DNA of 64,000 bases, taken from Polytrichum commune. Taxonomy: Eukaryota > Streptophyta > Polytrichopsida > Polytrichales > Polytrichaceae. A model generated the notes under the pieces. The model worked only from the letters and a program-made list of their open reading frames with translations, was not told the DNA's origin and did not search any database. The translations under genes were made by a program, and so were the position numbers. Shown here piece by piece: positions 34,693-46,734 of the stretch; the stretch's first letter is position 1; each line of letters begins with the position of its first letter. The stretch covers positions 38,347,081 through 38,411,080 of the forward strand of contig OX485809.1 in NCBI GenBank assembly GCA_950295325.1, in the 5' to 3' direction.

Positions 34693-35245
34693 CTGCGCCT
34701 TTATTTTATCCAAAAATTCGCTATGTTCTCCAAGGTTCTTCTGCAATGTATACACCGGAAGAACATAAAAATATGACTCATTATAAGAACATAATATTGT
34801 ACAGCCAATTTGCTCTGGTAGAACATGAGATGATTTTGCACATGCAAAACTGAAGAACATGACATGAAAACACAATATCTGATTATTGCCATACATGTAC
34901 CATTGCCCGAATGCGCTCCCAATGCGATTACCAATAGTGCCATCTTCCAATTGTTTATGGAGGTTGTAGTTAGCTTTTTAGTTACAAACAAAACCTAGGG
35001 AAACAATCAGGGAAGACTTAAAAGGTGATTCATATAACATCTAGGTGTCTTAGATAAGAATTATTAAGGAAAACACAGGGTTAATTCACTTTAATTAGGA
35101 TAAGGACTGACAATTAGCTTATGGGTAAGGGGTAAAAACTTCTAAAAACCACTCCACGTCAATACATGCAAATGTGATAGTCTCACGCCTCACACTCATT
35201 TCCCAAGCAATAGTCTGGCAATGAGTTCATTTTAATTGGACCAAG
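34693..35245. other. Non-coding, likely intron of the protease gene
   Basis: Lies just upstream (minus sense) of the acceptor at 34693. No ORF shows similarity. It shares motif style with the following repeat-like block. Confidence 0.35.
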
Positions 35246-35250
35246 TGCAG

Positions 35251-37495
35251 TGCACAAGCATAGGCACAACCATAGTCAATGGTCTTGCAATAGTAACCCA
35301 TTTTTGTCTCTTTACCGAAGTCAAGGGCCCTTCGGTGTAGTCCATAATCTTTCATTGATTAACTTCGTTTTAATGTAACTGGAAAAGTCAGTGCGGTAAT
35401 CCTTTCAGGATAAACAGTCTTCTTTCATTAAATCCAAGTTTAATTATGTAGTCCGACAATTGTCTTTTACCTGGTAGCGGCCACGACAATCTCAATCTCT
35501 TTCCTCAAGGCAATGAGTCCAAAACCACTTATGCGCCTTACATATTCTCACATCACTCATGAATTCATTCCATTTGTTGAAGATTCCAATTCAAAATCAT
35601 TAGATTCAAAAGTATTCAATTTATCGACCCATTTCATTACTGCAATAAAGGGTAAACGATTCAATAATTAAATTTTTTGACATTCCAAATTAACCTTAAT
35701 AACCTTAAGGTTGCAATTCACAAACAGGATTTACCGGTATAACAATCGGCACGTCCTTTGGTCTTCTCCGCAATCGGTTAACCTTTTGTAGACCATAGTA
35801 TCACCATGTTGGCGCTTCGACTTCCATTCAAGACTAAGAATGGTTTCTCCATTTACACATTGAAGACAATAGTCTCGTTCCTTACTCAATTTAATTGTGA
35901 CCGGAAATCTGGTGCCACAACTCTCTAACTCTTTCACCTATTACTACGACAATACTCTCTTTACGCAAATCGATTTGGAGAATAAAATCCTATTAAAGTC
36001 AATTGACTCATGGTGCAATTATCCTTAGAGGCAAGTTAGAAGTGTGGAAGTATATCCAATGAAGAGACGATAATATTTGGGCTATATTACGCACTCGAAT
36101 GTGTTTGCAATATGTTTAAATACATTCAGGTTGTCATGCAATTCAATTTCCAGTTTGCATATAATCCAACAACGAACTCATACTCAGTGAATCACATTCA
36201 ATAAACATTTGTGCAAAGGTTATCGACTTCATGACATTAACACTGCTTACCGATACAGAAATCACATAGCCTCAAAATAAATAAAGTGCAACATTAGTTA
36301 CGAGCAATTACAAACCAGACCATAGCCTCGGCCAAACACACTCTCAGACAATTAAGTCATGCAATTTGAAATTACAACAAGGGTATATTCAATTAGGCTC
36401 TAAAACTAGGCTCTCGAGACCATGGCCCAAAATGAGACTGTTAATTTAAGATAGCTAATTCCGAACTTAAATTAAACTAATTGGATGCATGTAATTCAAT
36501 CAAGGTTCACGAATCTCTCGAATAAAATACCTATATTATCACCCTGTAATAATTGGAGCCTATCGCATCACAGTCTATCGTCTTATTGGCTCAACACAGA
36601 ATTTACCATGGTAGAAGACTATGTCTGTCCGAGGATTGGAACTGATATCAAATCAGTGCAGAAAGTATATTTATTTCGTATAAACAGTAATACCGAATTG
36701 TTGGCCCGTCACTCGAGTAATAAGAATTCAATCTCCCTACTGACAGAATTACAAATCAACTCTTAATTAGGCTGCAGCTCTATACCTGAACAAGTCTTTC
36801 CCCCGTCAATACAATCTCCTTGAAGGGAAATTCACCTTACCAATTCATCACAGACAATAGACTTAATCAGGTGGATAATCATCCTCTCAGACAATCGACT
36901 TATCGTGACAGTAAACCGCAATTAATACAAAATGAGAAGGCTGATGCAATTAAGAAGTAACTCTGAAGTACAACATGCAATTAAGACTTGGAAATCAAGA
37001 CTTTTGAATTACCAAAAGTCTGTCACCTGCACTTTGCTTCCAAAATCAGAAAATTGCCTACAACTCCAGTAAAATCCCCCTAGAGCCACTGCAATTATGA
37101 CAATAACAATCAACAACAGACAATAGCCCTTTACATATGCACATCCCACGCATGGGCTTACAAATAGCTTTTAATATTCAAAATTGAATTCGCCAAAAAT
37201 TCACACCCAAGTTAGAAAGTTCAACAACTACGCTCATGAGCCCTCGGCCTCTCGCCTACTAGACTTACACAATGAATGGCCTCTCCCCTCTTCTCTTCCT
37301 CCACAAGGTAGTTATAACCGTTGTTGTCTCTTCAAGCCAGGCCATAGACTTCACATGGCCTAGTTTCACATATCACAAGACAATAGCCATTTTACACCAC
37401 AAAGTTTCATCTTTTCTAGTTCTAGAAGTGGCTATTCACACTTGAAGTTCATTTAGGCTTCAAAAATCACAAATTTGTACGACAGAGGTATTACA
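35251..37495 (-). mobile_element. Candidate solo LTR, minus orientation
   Basis: On the minus strand the block begins TGTAATACC exactly where the coding sequence at 37496-37673 stops, and this start is common among plant LTRs. The word TGCAG flanks both sides (35246-35250 and 37496-37500), and the left end begins TG on the plus strand, giving TG...CA with a 5-bp duplication. The interior (2245 bp) has no protein similarity. Caution: phrases just left of 35246 resemble phrases inside the block, so the left boundary may be wrong, and the TGCAG match could be chance. Confidence 0.4.
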
Positions 37496-38740
37496 TGCAG
37501 CCATCCGGGTCATCTAAGAGACTTTTTGGCACCCATTGCTCTTCAGTCTCTATGATAAGCACATACATACCATCGACTGGCACTGGTTCTGGAGGCCGTG
37601 CAATCTCTTTAGGCGCATGGAAAAGAAATGTTGCCTCCTCATACGCATGTTGTTTGCACTCCTCCCGCGACATGGGGATAGGTTGGACAGGTTCAGTCGA
37701 GGGTTGGGCAACAAAAGGGGAAAGGCATCATCCTGCGGAGGCTCGGGTTGCAGAACAATGTCCATCACAGGTACTGTTTGCGGAATAATGTCTATGGTAG
37801 GATTCAAAAGTATACCATCGTGTGAAGTCGTAGCTCGAATAATTTCGGTATGCTGAACCTATGGTTGGATATGTTCATCGCGCAGCGGTGAAGGCTGCGC
37901 ACGATGTCCATGCTCGTGCTTCACAACACGGAACTGTCCATGACCACTGTTCTGCGAATTTGGAGTCGCCTCCTTTGATGTGGAGTTGGACTCGCTAGGC
38001 GATGTGCCCGAATTCAGCTCCTCTTTGCTGGAGGATAGTAAAACCCTACGAGACGGCATCTTGTTCTTCGGTCGTCGCTTACTGGAAGAGGGTGACTTGG
38101 GCACTCTGGCGGCCCTTTCATTGCAAGGCTTTGCGCCTTGCGGGGTGGTGATGAGGGAGGAATGTCCACACCAATGCTGCGAGTTCTACAACCAATGATA
38201 GGAACGGGCGTCCTCGTTGGTAGCTTGCGTTTTCTGGATGGAACACCATGTTCTGCATCGACAGCCCCCAATGATGTACTGCACACTGGATTGGACTCTA
38301 ATTCCAGAGGTAGAGGAAACTGCGATGGGGAGTGGGAGTGTAAACCATGTGGCGAGGAAACCTTCCCGTATTTCTGTGCAATCTTTTGCTTCTCTCCATG
38401 ATTGTTTGGCTCCCAGGTTGGATACATCTTGAGTGGCTTCTCTCCCGTGTAACTCTTACATAGGTTAAACATCCTATGGTAAGAGACAGTGTTCTTATCC
38501 ATCTGTGACTCATTGCAATAAATATAATTGAACATGTACCTGTTGTTGGGCATTTTAATCTTGTCCCTCGCCTGCCAATATGCCTCTAACACAAGATTTT
38601 CATACTCTTCCTCGCAGTAGATAGCTGCACAATTCTTCCTATTTTGTTTCATGATACAACGAAAAATCCTAGATCTTCCATCTGAACCAGCGAACATCTA
38701 CAAAATAGAACCTGTTTAATATGCAGAACTGGTGGGAGGG

Positions 38741-40487
38741 TGTGAGGCCAAAACCATCCCCCTTAAGCGTCCTAGTCCGGGTGATGGCTTTGAGAATCAC
38801 ATGTGTTGCCTAGAAATTTGAAACAAGTGCGAAGTAACTCTCATGTTCAAGAGAGCGCGTATGGCTTTGAATCATTGTGCTTTATTAACATTAGCCTATT
38901 GGCTTGTGGTCGCGTTGGCTTTCTCAAGAGTCCAACCCGCGGCTTTGGCCACGCACGCCTTCAAGGATATTCCCCTTGTCCTCTTTACCTTAACCTCCGT
39001 CGTGGGTTGTGGACAAGGGTCCTTGACCTTCTCCATCACTTGTGTAATTGATTTAGTTGGTTAACAGATGTGAGCGTTGAAAAACGCTATTCTCTGTAAT
39101 AGCCTCTAAATACAACCGTTTGTCGACCACACATGCCCCTACCTAGGCTAATGTGACTACCCCCCTATCTATGGGTTTATAATTTGGGCTAAATGCTAAT
39201 TGTCCTTAGCATCATTAACTTCCAACAATTTGTAGTCATAGCACCTAATTCAATTCCATCCCTTTCCTAATTAGCCAAACACCATGGTGGCTCCTTGATC
39301 CCAACTTAACCCCAGCTGGGCCATCTGCCTACTTATTTAACCCCTTCACTAATATCCCAGCCACCTTAGCTACCCTTCACCAGCTTCATACTTGAGAGCC
39401 CTTAACTGCCCAAGCAGCTGCAGTTCCAACAACTGTCTCCCAGCAAGCTGCGGCCCAACACTGTATCCCAGCCACCTTAGCTCAGAAATCTGTATTTCCA
39501 GCAGCTGCGGCCCAGCAACTGTATCCCAGCCACCTTAGCTCAGAAATCTGTATCTCCAGCAGCTGCGGCCCAGCAACTGTATCCCAGCCACCTTAGCTCA
39601 GAAATCTATATTTCCAGCAAGCTGCGGCCCAACAACTGTATCCCAGCCACCTTAGCTCAGAAATCTATATTTCCAGCAGACTGTAATTCGGGAAACCCTT
39701 AGCTACTAGGCTGATGTCCCTTAATCCTTGTAACCACCATCTTCTAACCTAGTATCTAGTCAAGCATTCCCCTAATCACCTAACTAATGACTAACATGTC
39801 CCACTAATTTAACCAACTAACAACCACCCATAGGTGTAGTCTAATGATTCTACACTTTCCCTCCTTATGATGGGGGTTAACTTCCTAACTCCACTAATCA
39901 CTAGCTACTACACACATAAAACCTCAAGCTCTAAGAGCTCGCTCCCTTGAGAGGACTTGAGAGAGAGCTTAACTAATTCACCTCACTAAAAACTACTAAC
40001 CCACACACGTGGCTCAAGCTCTTAGGAGCTTGCTTCCTTGAGAGTGCTTGATGGAGAGAGAGGAAAATGAGAGAGAAACCACCTTAAGTAGCAAAGAGGC
40101 AGAGAGGGAGAGAGGGAGAGAGAGGTGAGGATAGGGTGAGAGGATTAGCACCTCCAATCACAATCCCTTAACCTTCACCTTCAAAGTAGGGACTAATCCC
40201 CATCCACCAAGCTTCCTTCTTCCTAAACTAACAAAGTGGATCCAAAAGTGGGCATTTAACCCGCGGAGCTCACCTTGCCTCACCTTACCCCCTACTCACA
40301 TAATCAAGGCATCCTCTTATTGAAATCAAACCTTGAAATAACTACACAACACATTCTAATGCCTAAACTTAAATTCACACCATACTTCACTCTTTTATGT
40401 TTTGTGAATAATCATAACACATCAAAGTCAACTAAAATTGGTTTTGAAGAGTTAATCACCACATGTGGGTACCATTTTGGGCTCACA
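38741..40487 (-). mobile_element. Solo LTR of the gypsy family, minus orientation
   Basis: TGTGAGGCCAAAACC begins the element and TTTTGGGCTCACA ends it. GAGGG flanks both sides (38736-38740 and 40488-40492), a perfect 5-bp target duplication. Removing it restores a tandem unit ('atgcagaactg(g/a)tgggaggg' followed by 'aagaaag'). On the minus strand its first ~150 bp align with the gypsy LTR at 31640 ('aaaagagtgaagt' then 'ggtgtgaattta'). Length 1747 bp, with no internal genes, so it is a solo LTR. Confidence 0.92.
39415..39690. repeat. ~58-bp tandem array inside solo LTR
   Basis: Four to five units containing 'cccagccaccttagctcag' and 'aaatct(g/a)tat(t/c)tccagcag' plus 'ctgcggcccagcaactgta'. 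It occupies the same relative place as the 36-bp array at 17085-17560 and the 60-bp pair at 32034-32140. Confidence 0.8.
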
Positions 40488-40492
40488 GAGGG

Positions 40493-40735
40493 AAGAAAGT
40501 TATGTGAGCAAAATATAATCTGTTTAATATGTAGAACTGATGCGAGGGAAGAAAGTTATGTAAGCAAAGCATGACCTGTTTAACATGCAGAACTGATGGG
40601 AGGGAAAAAAATTATGTGAGCAAAACATGACATGTTTATTATGCAGAACTGATGGGAGGGAAGAAAGTTATGTGAGCAAAACATGACTTATTTAATATGC
40701 AGAACTAATGGGAGGGAAGAAAGTTATGTGAGTTG
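40493..40735. repeat. ~60-bp tandem repeat in intron (host of the solo LTR)
   Basis: Units contain 'aagaaagttatgtgagcaaa', 'catgac(c/a)tgtttaatatg' and 'cagaactgatgggaggg'. Four units lie here and one partial unit lies left of the solo LTR at 38704-38740, showing that the LTR inserted into this array. Confidence 0.85.
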
Positions 40736-41031
40736 TTTTCTACCGATGAAGTAGTCTGCCATATTGTTGTGTATGCAAATTTGTAACCAACAATACAAAA
40801 AAATGCTAAGGAAAAACAACACAACAAGTCCTGTGAAGGAGTGCTTACCCCTTGTTGCCAGCCTTGCGTACCATATATGCTCAATTGGACGAATTTGTGC
40901 CTCTCCAAGGACCTTATCATGTCTTCATCTTCGAGGACGTGCCAACCCACAGCAAGCGCCTCTGGAAGAAGTTTCGCCCCGGTCTTGTTCCTAGTCACTT
41001 TGGATGCTGCTTTTCCTTCAGTTCTCGCCAT

Positions 41032-41715
41032 TAATGCGTACGAGTATTATGATAAAATTGTGCCAAAAAAAAAACTCAATACTACACTTGAAACTAAGAA
41101 ATCAATGAGCAAACCCTATACTTCGCACGCTTTCATAATATGCTTCACTCAATCTGCTATAGAATGACTGCCGCATACAATCCAGGGCATTAAATGTGCG
41201 ATAAGGAAAATGAAGGCTCCGGAAAAGTGACAGTAACGTTCAACCCTAAACTGCAAACCCTAATAGAATTTTGCAGAATGTCTCTAACACCATCGCGCAA
41301 CTAAGACGACAATATATCCTGTGGGAAATGAACTTGCTATGAAGAGGAACTGAACGGCCGTGGACATAACCGCAATAATAATTGCTACAATAACAACTAG
41401 GAGCACTTACGAAAACCTTTCGATTAGCACTCAAAACCTTTCGAGTATCACTTAAAAGCTCTTCGATTCTCACTCATTCGACTCTACGAATCCCAATCGA
41501 CACTTACCGAATACACAGGCGCTCATAAATTTCGCACGCAACTACTCATAACGAACTCCAAAATTTCACAAATGAAGCCCTCACAGCCCTTCGACTAAAC
41601 ACAGCAAACTCTAATGCAAATGATTCAACCTGTTGAAGACAACCCAATGACGTCCACATGATACATAATAAGCACAACAAACACTTTCAATGAAATCACG
41701 TCGTCATGATTGCTA
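41032..41715. other. Intergenic, possible promoter side of the minus-strand gene
   Basis: Upstream of the ATG at 41031 on the minus strand. Repeated 'ctttcga(t/g)ta' words near 41410-41470. No TATA box stands out and no gene is seen. Confidence 0.3.
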
Positions 41716-41734
41716 CAGCTATCATGAAAGCGCA

Positions 41735-41840
41735 TGTGCGTACGACATGCTTTAAGCAGGACGGCAGTCGCGTCGAACTGCTATGTACATGAGTGTAGTC
41801 GCGTGGAATTGCTATGCACAGGACAGCAGTCGCGTGGAAC
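41735..41840. repeat. Short ~32-40-bp tandem repeat (3 units)
   Basis: 'gcagtcgcgt(c/g)gaactgctatg' and relatives recur near 41764, 41797 and 41826. Confidence 0.65.
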
Positions 41841-41849
41841 GTTAAATAG

Positions 41850-42655
41850 TAACTATGTTCCACTTTAAGAAGGTGTCAATGTCTTACGTGAGAAGATGTC
41901 CATGTTATACGACAAGAAATTGACAATGCTCTACGAAAAAAATAAGTTTACGTGTTCCACAATCAAGCAATGTCCATGTTCTACTATCAATAAGTGTCAT
42001 TGTTTCGCGTTGGACATGAGTTCATATTCGACGATCAAATAGTGTCCATGTTCTACTATCAATAAATACCCTTGTTCTATGTTGGATATGACTCCATGTT
42101 CTACTATTAAGAAATGCCCATGTTCTACGTTGGAGAAGAGTCAATGTTCCACATCAAGCAATGTCCATGTTCCATAATCAAGTAGTGCCCTTGTTACACA
42201 ATCAAGCAGAGTCAATGTCCCAAAACCAATAAGAGTGCATGTTCCACAATGAAGAAGAGTTCACATTCCACAATCAAGTAGAGTGCATGTTCCACAATAA
42301 AGAAGAGTCCATATTCTACAATCAAATAGAGTCCATGTTCCATAATCAAGCAGTGTATATGTTCCACAATCAACCAAAGTCCATGTTCCACAATCAAGAA
42401 GAATGTATGTTCCACAATCAAGAAAAATATATGATCCACAATTAAACGGTGTCCATATTCCACAATAAAAAAAATGCACATTCCACAATCCATAAGAGTG
42501 TATGTTCCACAATCAAACAATGTCCATGTCCCACAATCAAACAGTGCCCTTGTTACACAATCCAGCAGAGTCTATTTTCCACAATCAAGAAGTGTCTATG
42601 TTTCACAATCAAAGAGAGTGCATGTTCTACAATCAAACATTGTACATGTTCCATA
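41850..42655. repeat. 24-bp minisatellite (about 33 units)
   Basis: The consensus is close to 'gtccatgttccacaatcaag' plus a 4-base variable link. Units are contiguous, most regular between 42230 and 42655, and more diverged at the left. The 24-bp period is divisible by three, so long ORFs on both strands here encode repeats such as 'MFHNQEE' and are artefacts. Confidence 0.9.
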
Positions 42656-43490
42656 ACTACTGAGGTGTCGGCTATCTAGTGTCTTATCAGAGCTCTCGTC
42701 GACGTGGCTACAGGGTCTACGGCCCTAACTCTAGCCAAGAGCCCCTCACTGCCTGCCTCCCGTCTGGGTATGTTCAGCACCTTAGACTATATTGCTAGGG
42801 ATGAAACCGCGATTTTTTTATGGCACTGGTAACAACTTTGTTGCATGACACTTGCGCTGCACGGATTCAAGCTATGTAGCGGAAAAGGACGACGACAACT
42901 GTGGGCTCACAATCGAGGTTTGTACAAACCTGGTTTCTTCAACCAAAATTTGTTGAGCTCATTCAATTCTAGAGAGTTCAAGGGACGCATGCGTACGGAT
43001 GTCTCTACATTTGAATATTTTGTGTTGTATTATCGCATTTGAAGATAAATCAAGTTCGGAGAGAAATAAGAGAACGCCCTAATCTCATAGTCGGGCACAT
43101 GTTTTCTTCTCTTCGGCCTAAGGGCTCACTAGCTGCTCGGGGAGCAACCGTGGGAAGGTCTTCACCTTTCGCCTTTAAGCCCCTTGACTTGATTCTAGCA
43201 CAACTAGAATAAGGTCCTTCCAATATGCCGTAGAAACTCAATACGCCACAATATGAAGTTCGCCATGGCTTCTCCAATATTCTGCATATGTGGGTCATCA
43301 TTTTCCACAGTCGTGAAGAGAATAAACTCGTCGTCTTCGCTTTTGTGTACCTCCACAGATACACATCGAGAAAGAGTTGGAAAAATGATTTAGTGTTTCT
43401 TTTACTAATTTATTTTTACTTAACATATGACTTAAAGCTTTAATACAATGTATCACAACAAATAAGTTTTTGTCCAATCGGTTCTCCACC
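42656..43490. other. Intergenic, no gene recognised
   Basis: Short ORFs only; no motif or terminal repeat identified. Confidence 0.4.
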
Positions 43491-43499
43491 ACAATTATA

Positions 43500-44570
43500 A
43501 TCTCTCATGTGTATATTTTAAATCACCATCTTACAAATATAGTAACTACCCACATTATAATAAAATTCAAATTTATAAATTTATAAATTTTATTATTATA
43601 TATTATCATATTATCAAATTTAAATCAAATTATATATATATTTGTAAAATAAAAAACCGCCTATCATATATGCCTAAGTTTTCTTTTCAAAATTATCATA
43701 ATCAATTTGTTAAGCATCTCTAACATTGATATATTCAGAATTAAATATTATTTATAATGAAAGAATTTAAAAACTTATATTATTTTTATTTTTTCACGAA
43801 TTTTTTATTTTAAAATTAAAATGGTCAAATATATTAATTAGCTTATGTTATATAATAAATAAAAGATATAGGAGTTCAGATATAAAAAATAATTAAAATT
43901 TAATCTTATGATGGCATAATATAAAATCTTACAGAGTTTTTATTTTATTTTATTTTATTTTATTTTCACACATCAAAACATCTTATTCAATACTATCATA
44001 TGTATATTGTTATTTCTTCTATACCTTTTATTACAAAAAAAAAATTTAATTCGAGCCTTCATAAATATTTCATTATATTCTAAAATAATAGTATTTTTTA
44101 TATCAATTAGTGCATTACTTCTTATTTTTTATAAATTATAAGTACGTATTATTCAATACAAGGTATAATTTTTCTTCAAAGATTGTGTTTTAGGTAGAAG
44201 AAGTTAATTCCGTTATCCCGTTCAAAACAAACAAATATATCTATCATTCCGTTAACTTTAATTAGTAATTTTTTGTTTTAAAATGGTAATGAATACAGTA
44301 ATGTTCATTCATCTACTTTTATCTAACTTATTTATTAATCACGATGTGGCGGTTCAGTATCCGGACTAAATAAAAATACAACTATATTTTTATTTATTTT
44401 TATTTCATCTTCAGTTTAATAAAGGTTATACTGCCAACATTATAGATTTAATATATTACGAGACTTAATTAAAATAAGAAAAGCGGTATGCTAAACGAAA
44501 GTGATTAATATATTATATATATATATATATTTTAAATCAATCGTAAGACTATTGGAAAAGTCTTAAGAAG
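43500..44570. other. Very AT-rich block
   Basis: Base composition shifts sharply: long A/T runs, a 'ttttatttta' run near 43938-43965, and an AT dinucleotide run near 44512-44530. No ORF longer than a few dozen codons. Similar blocks can be matrix-attachment DNA, an old organelle insertion or a degenerate element; none can be chosen here. Confidence 0.6.
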
Positions 44571-44929
44571 TGTGATGTAAGGAGATGGTGAGGGAATTGG
44601 TCACTAGGGAGGTGGACCTAGTTTACGTTTCCACCATCTGGGGTCGACCGGATAGGTGGAATGCGGAATTGTGAAGTAGGGTTTACGGGTTCAAACATGG
44701 AGGGGAAGGTATGGCCACTAAGAAAGAGGATTGCACCAGGGATAAGTTCTCTAAAAAATTGGACCCCAAATATGACTACTTTGTGAAAAAATTGCAAGGA
44801 CGAGAGAGAAAGGAGGATGTTAGTTTTCTTTCTAAAAATATACCTCGTTTTTGCCAGAAGCTTTAGGGAAAATGAACGTTTTGGAACGGCCAGTAGGAAA
44901 TAATATCATTTCGTAAGGGTTGTGCGCAG

Positions 44930-45112
44930 GAGGCACACGGAGTGCAGAGGGAGTTGAACGGGATGAGGGTAGAGTCTAAGTGAGAGGATTTCGGCCCCAA
45001 AATTGTTTTTGAGGGTAGAGTCTGAGTGAGAGATTTTCGGCCCCGAAACTGATTTTGACTGTAGAGTCTGAGTGTGAGGATTTCGGCCCCGAAACTAATT
45101 GTTTCGGTCTGA
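44930..45112. repeat. ~60-bp tandem repeat (3 units)
   Basis: 'gtagagtctgagtg(a/t)gag' followed by 'atttcggccccgaaac' recurs near 44968, 45015 and 45061. Related 'cggtgccgaaat' words follow to 45160. Confidence 0.8.
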
Positions 45113-45424
45113 TTGTTTAGGTTTCAGAGAAGTGGAATTCTGTTGTTTCGGTGCCGAAATGAAATGTTCACATACTTGGAATGTAATTGTTCACAGTTGA
45201 TTTCTCGAAAATTTTGTGTTCCTGCAATTCTGCAACCTTAGGAACTAATGTTCGGGACCGAATGATTAGAAACCTTATTTTGCTCTGCAAATATTTGTAT
45301 TTATTTTTAAATGAACATGGTGAATATGTTATTCAGCTAATAGCGTTTATGTGCACTGCCGAGCAAGTGATTCTTACTTTATTGAAAATATATTATCTGT
45401 ATGGTAGAGACATACTGCATCTTC

Positions 45425-46660
45425 GCCACCTGCGACACAAATATTAGATGGAACGTTGCCAAATTTGGAAATTCTAGAGGACGGGCCTAAAGGAGAAGAA
45501 AAGTCACTTGGAGATGATGCATACTTTCTGGGTGATGAAGTTGAAATTCGGACTCGGCATAAACTTAATTCGGTGGCCACCATCATAAGCTTGAGATTCC
45601 AACCCATCAGTTCCTTGCGATTTAGTATTCCCTTGTACAGAATGCTGGCAATGCCAATGGTAAGGCCAACTCTGGCATCCGATCTTGCTAAGCTCGAGTA
45701 AGAGTTTGTCCACGAATACAGGGAGGACGCTTCAGTCTTTTATGTCACAACCACCAATGACGACGATAAGACACAGGCAGTGATAGAAGGTGATAAAGCT
45801 TCTTGGGGTCCTATTTAGAACGCCAAAAACATCGTTTTCAACACGTTTCTCCTTTCAGATACACATTTGGCCCGCTTCACAAGTTTGATGTTATTTGTAT
45901 GTGGCGAAAATCATAAGTGTCAAGCATGGTTAAATCACATTAAGAAACTTCACCGAACTGAGGTTTATTGGCATTATTTGGTGGACTCAATTCTCCTTGA
46001 CACAAAGGGGAAAATTAGACTTGTTATGCAAGTTATGCATAACATCAACAAGTAAGTTCATTTTCTTTTTATATACAATCTTCCATATTAATTTCGACAT
46101 GATTTTAAATTCTTTCCATTACAATATTCTAATATATTTTATTTTATTTTTAAATTTAGACATACAGAGGACTCTCACGTGAAGACGAACATTATCCATA
46201 CTCTGTTCAAGATTTAGAAGTATGGTCTAATGTTAATTGACCAGTTCAATGACATTTTGAGTCCGGCTGACCTCAAAAGATGCAAGAAGTCACAAAAAAA
46301 GACGTGATATTCGTTATCATTAAATATGTTTACAAATTTCACATTTCAGATGATGTACTAGTTCGATAATAACAATTTGGTGAATAATTTCACTTTTTAT
46401 ATGATGTTGGGAAAGTGAAGGATTTAAATCCTATCACCTTCTTAGAATGTTCTCCAATCATATGCAAAAGAATGATTTCGGAAAATTTCCAAAATGTACT
46501 GTATAGGAAGATTTCGCAAAAATCTACGATATCATCAATTTTAGAGTTTTTAGAAATTCATAATAATTTTAAATTTAATGAAAAAAATCTAATTTTTTAT
46601 ATATCACTACATATGATGGATGTAACTATGAGAGAAAAAATTTCAAGCTAATTAATTTTA
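45425..46660 (+). pseudogene. Decayed multi-exon gene of unknown family
   Basis: A continuous coding-like frame runs from about 45425 to 46051 with 'NLEILEDGPKGEEKSLGDD', 'EFVHEYREDASVFYVTTT' and 'AWLNHIKKLHRTEVYWHY'. A donor-like 'aacaagtaagttc' follows near 46048. After a gap with a 'tttag' acceptor, coding resumes from about 46159 ('SHVKTNIIHTLFKI'). Further remnants reach 46650 ('NPITFLECSPIICKRM'). Stops at about 45699, 45817 and 46213 break it. I do not recognise the protein. The steady amino-acid pattern across stops argues for a real former gene. It may have belonged with the kinase remnant at 48.1-48.65 kb. Confidence 0.5.
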
Positions 46661-46734
46661 ATATGTAGGAGATATACCTATCTAAAGTTTTTTTAAATCT
46701 ATGATTTTTTTTTTCCTAAACTTTCCTTCCCCTT

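Larger units (their letters stand above)
37496..41031 (-). pseudogene. Unrecognised multi-exon protein, interrupted by LTRs
   Basis: Exon 1 runs 41031-40849 (ATG at 41031, donor GTAAGC, 61 codons), beginning 'MARTEGKAASKVTRNK'. Exon 2 starts at 38697 after a ttttgtag acceptor, in phase, and encodes 'MFAGSDGRSRIFRCIMKQ' and a Cys/Tyr-rich region. A Ser/Pro/Arg-rich low-complexity region follows. The frame changes near 38110 ('PKSPSSSKRRPKNKMPSRR') and again near 37690, ending in 'EEQWVPKSLLDDPDG' where the candidate LTR begins. Intron 1 contains the solo LTR 38741-40487 and a minisatellite. I know no family for it. It could be the N-terminal half of the protease gene downstream on the same strand. 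The frame changes suggest decay, or unrecognised introns. Confidence 0.5.

Noticed and set aside
32540-38740. A DNA transposon with TTTGGCCTCACA/TGTGAGGCCAAA terminal inverted repeats around the protease gene
   Set aside because: The two ends belong to two oppositely oriented LTRs of one family. The right one is bounded by its own 5-bp duplication at 38736-38740 and 40488-40492.
42212-42520. ORFs of about 100 codons on both strands
   Set aside because: They are produced by the 24-bp minisatellite and encode only that repeat.
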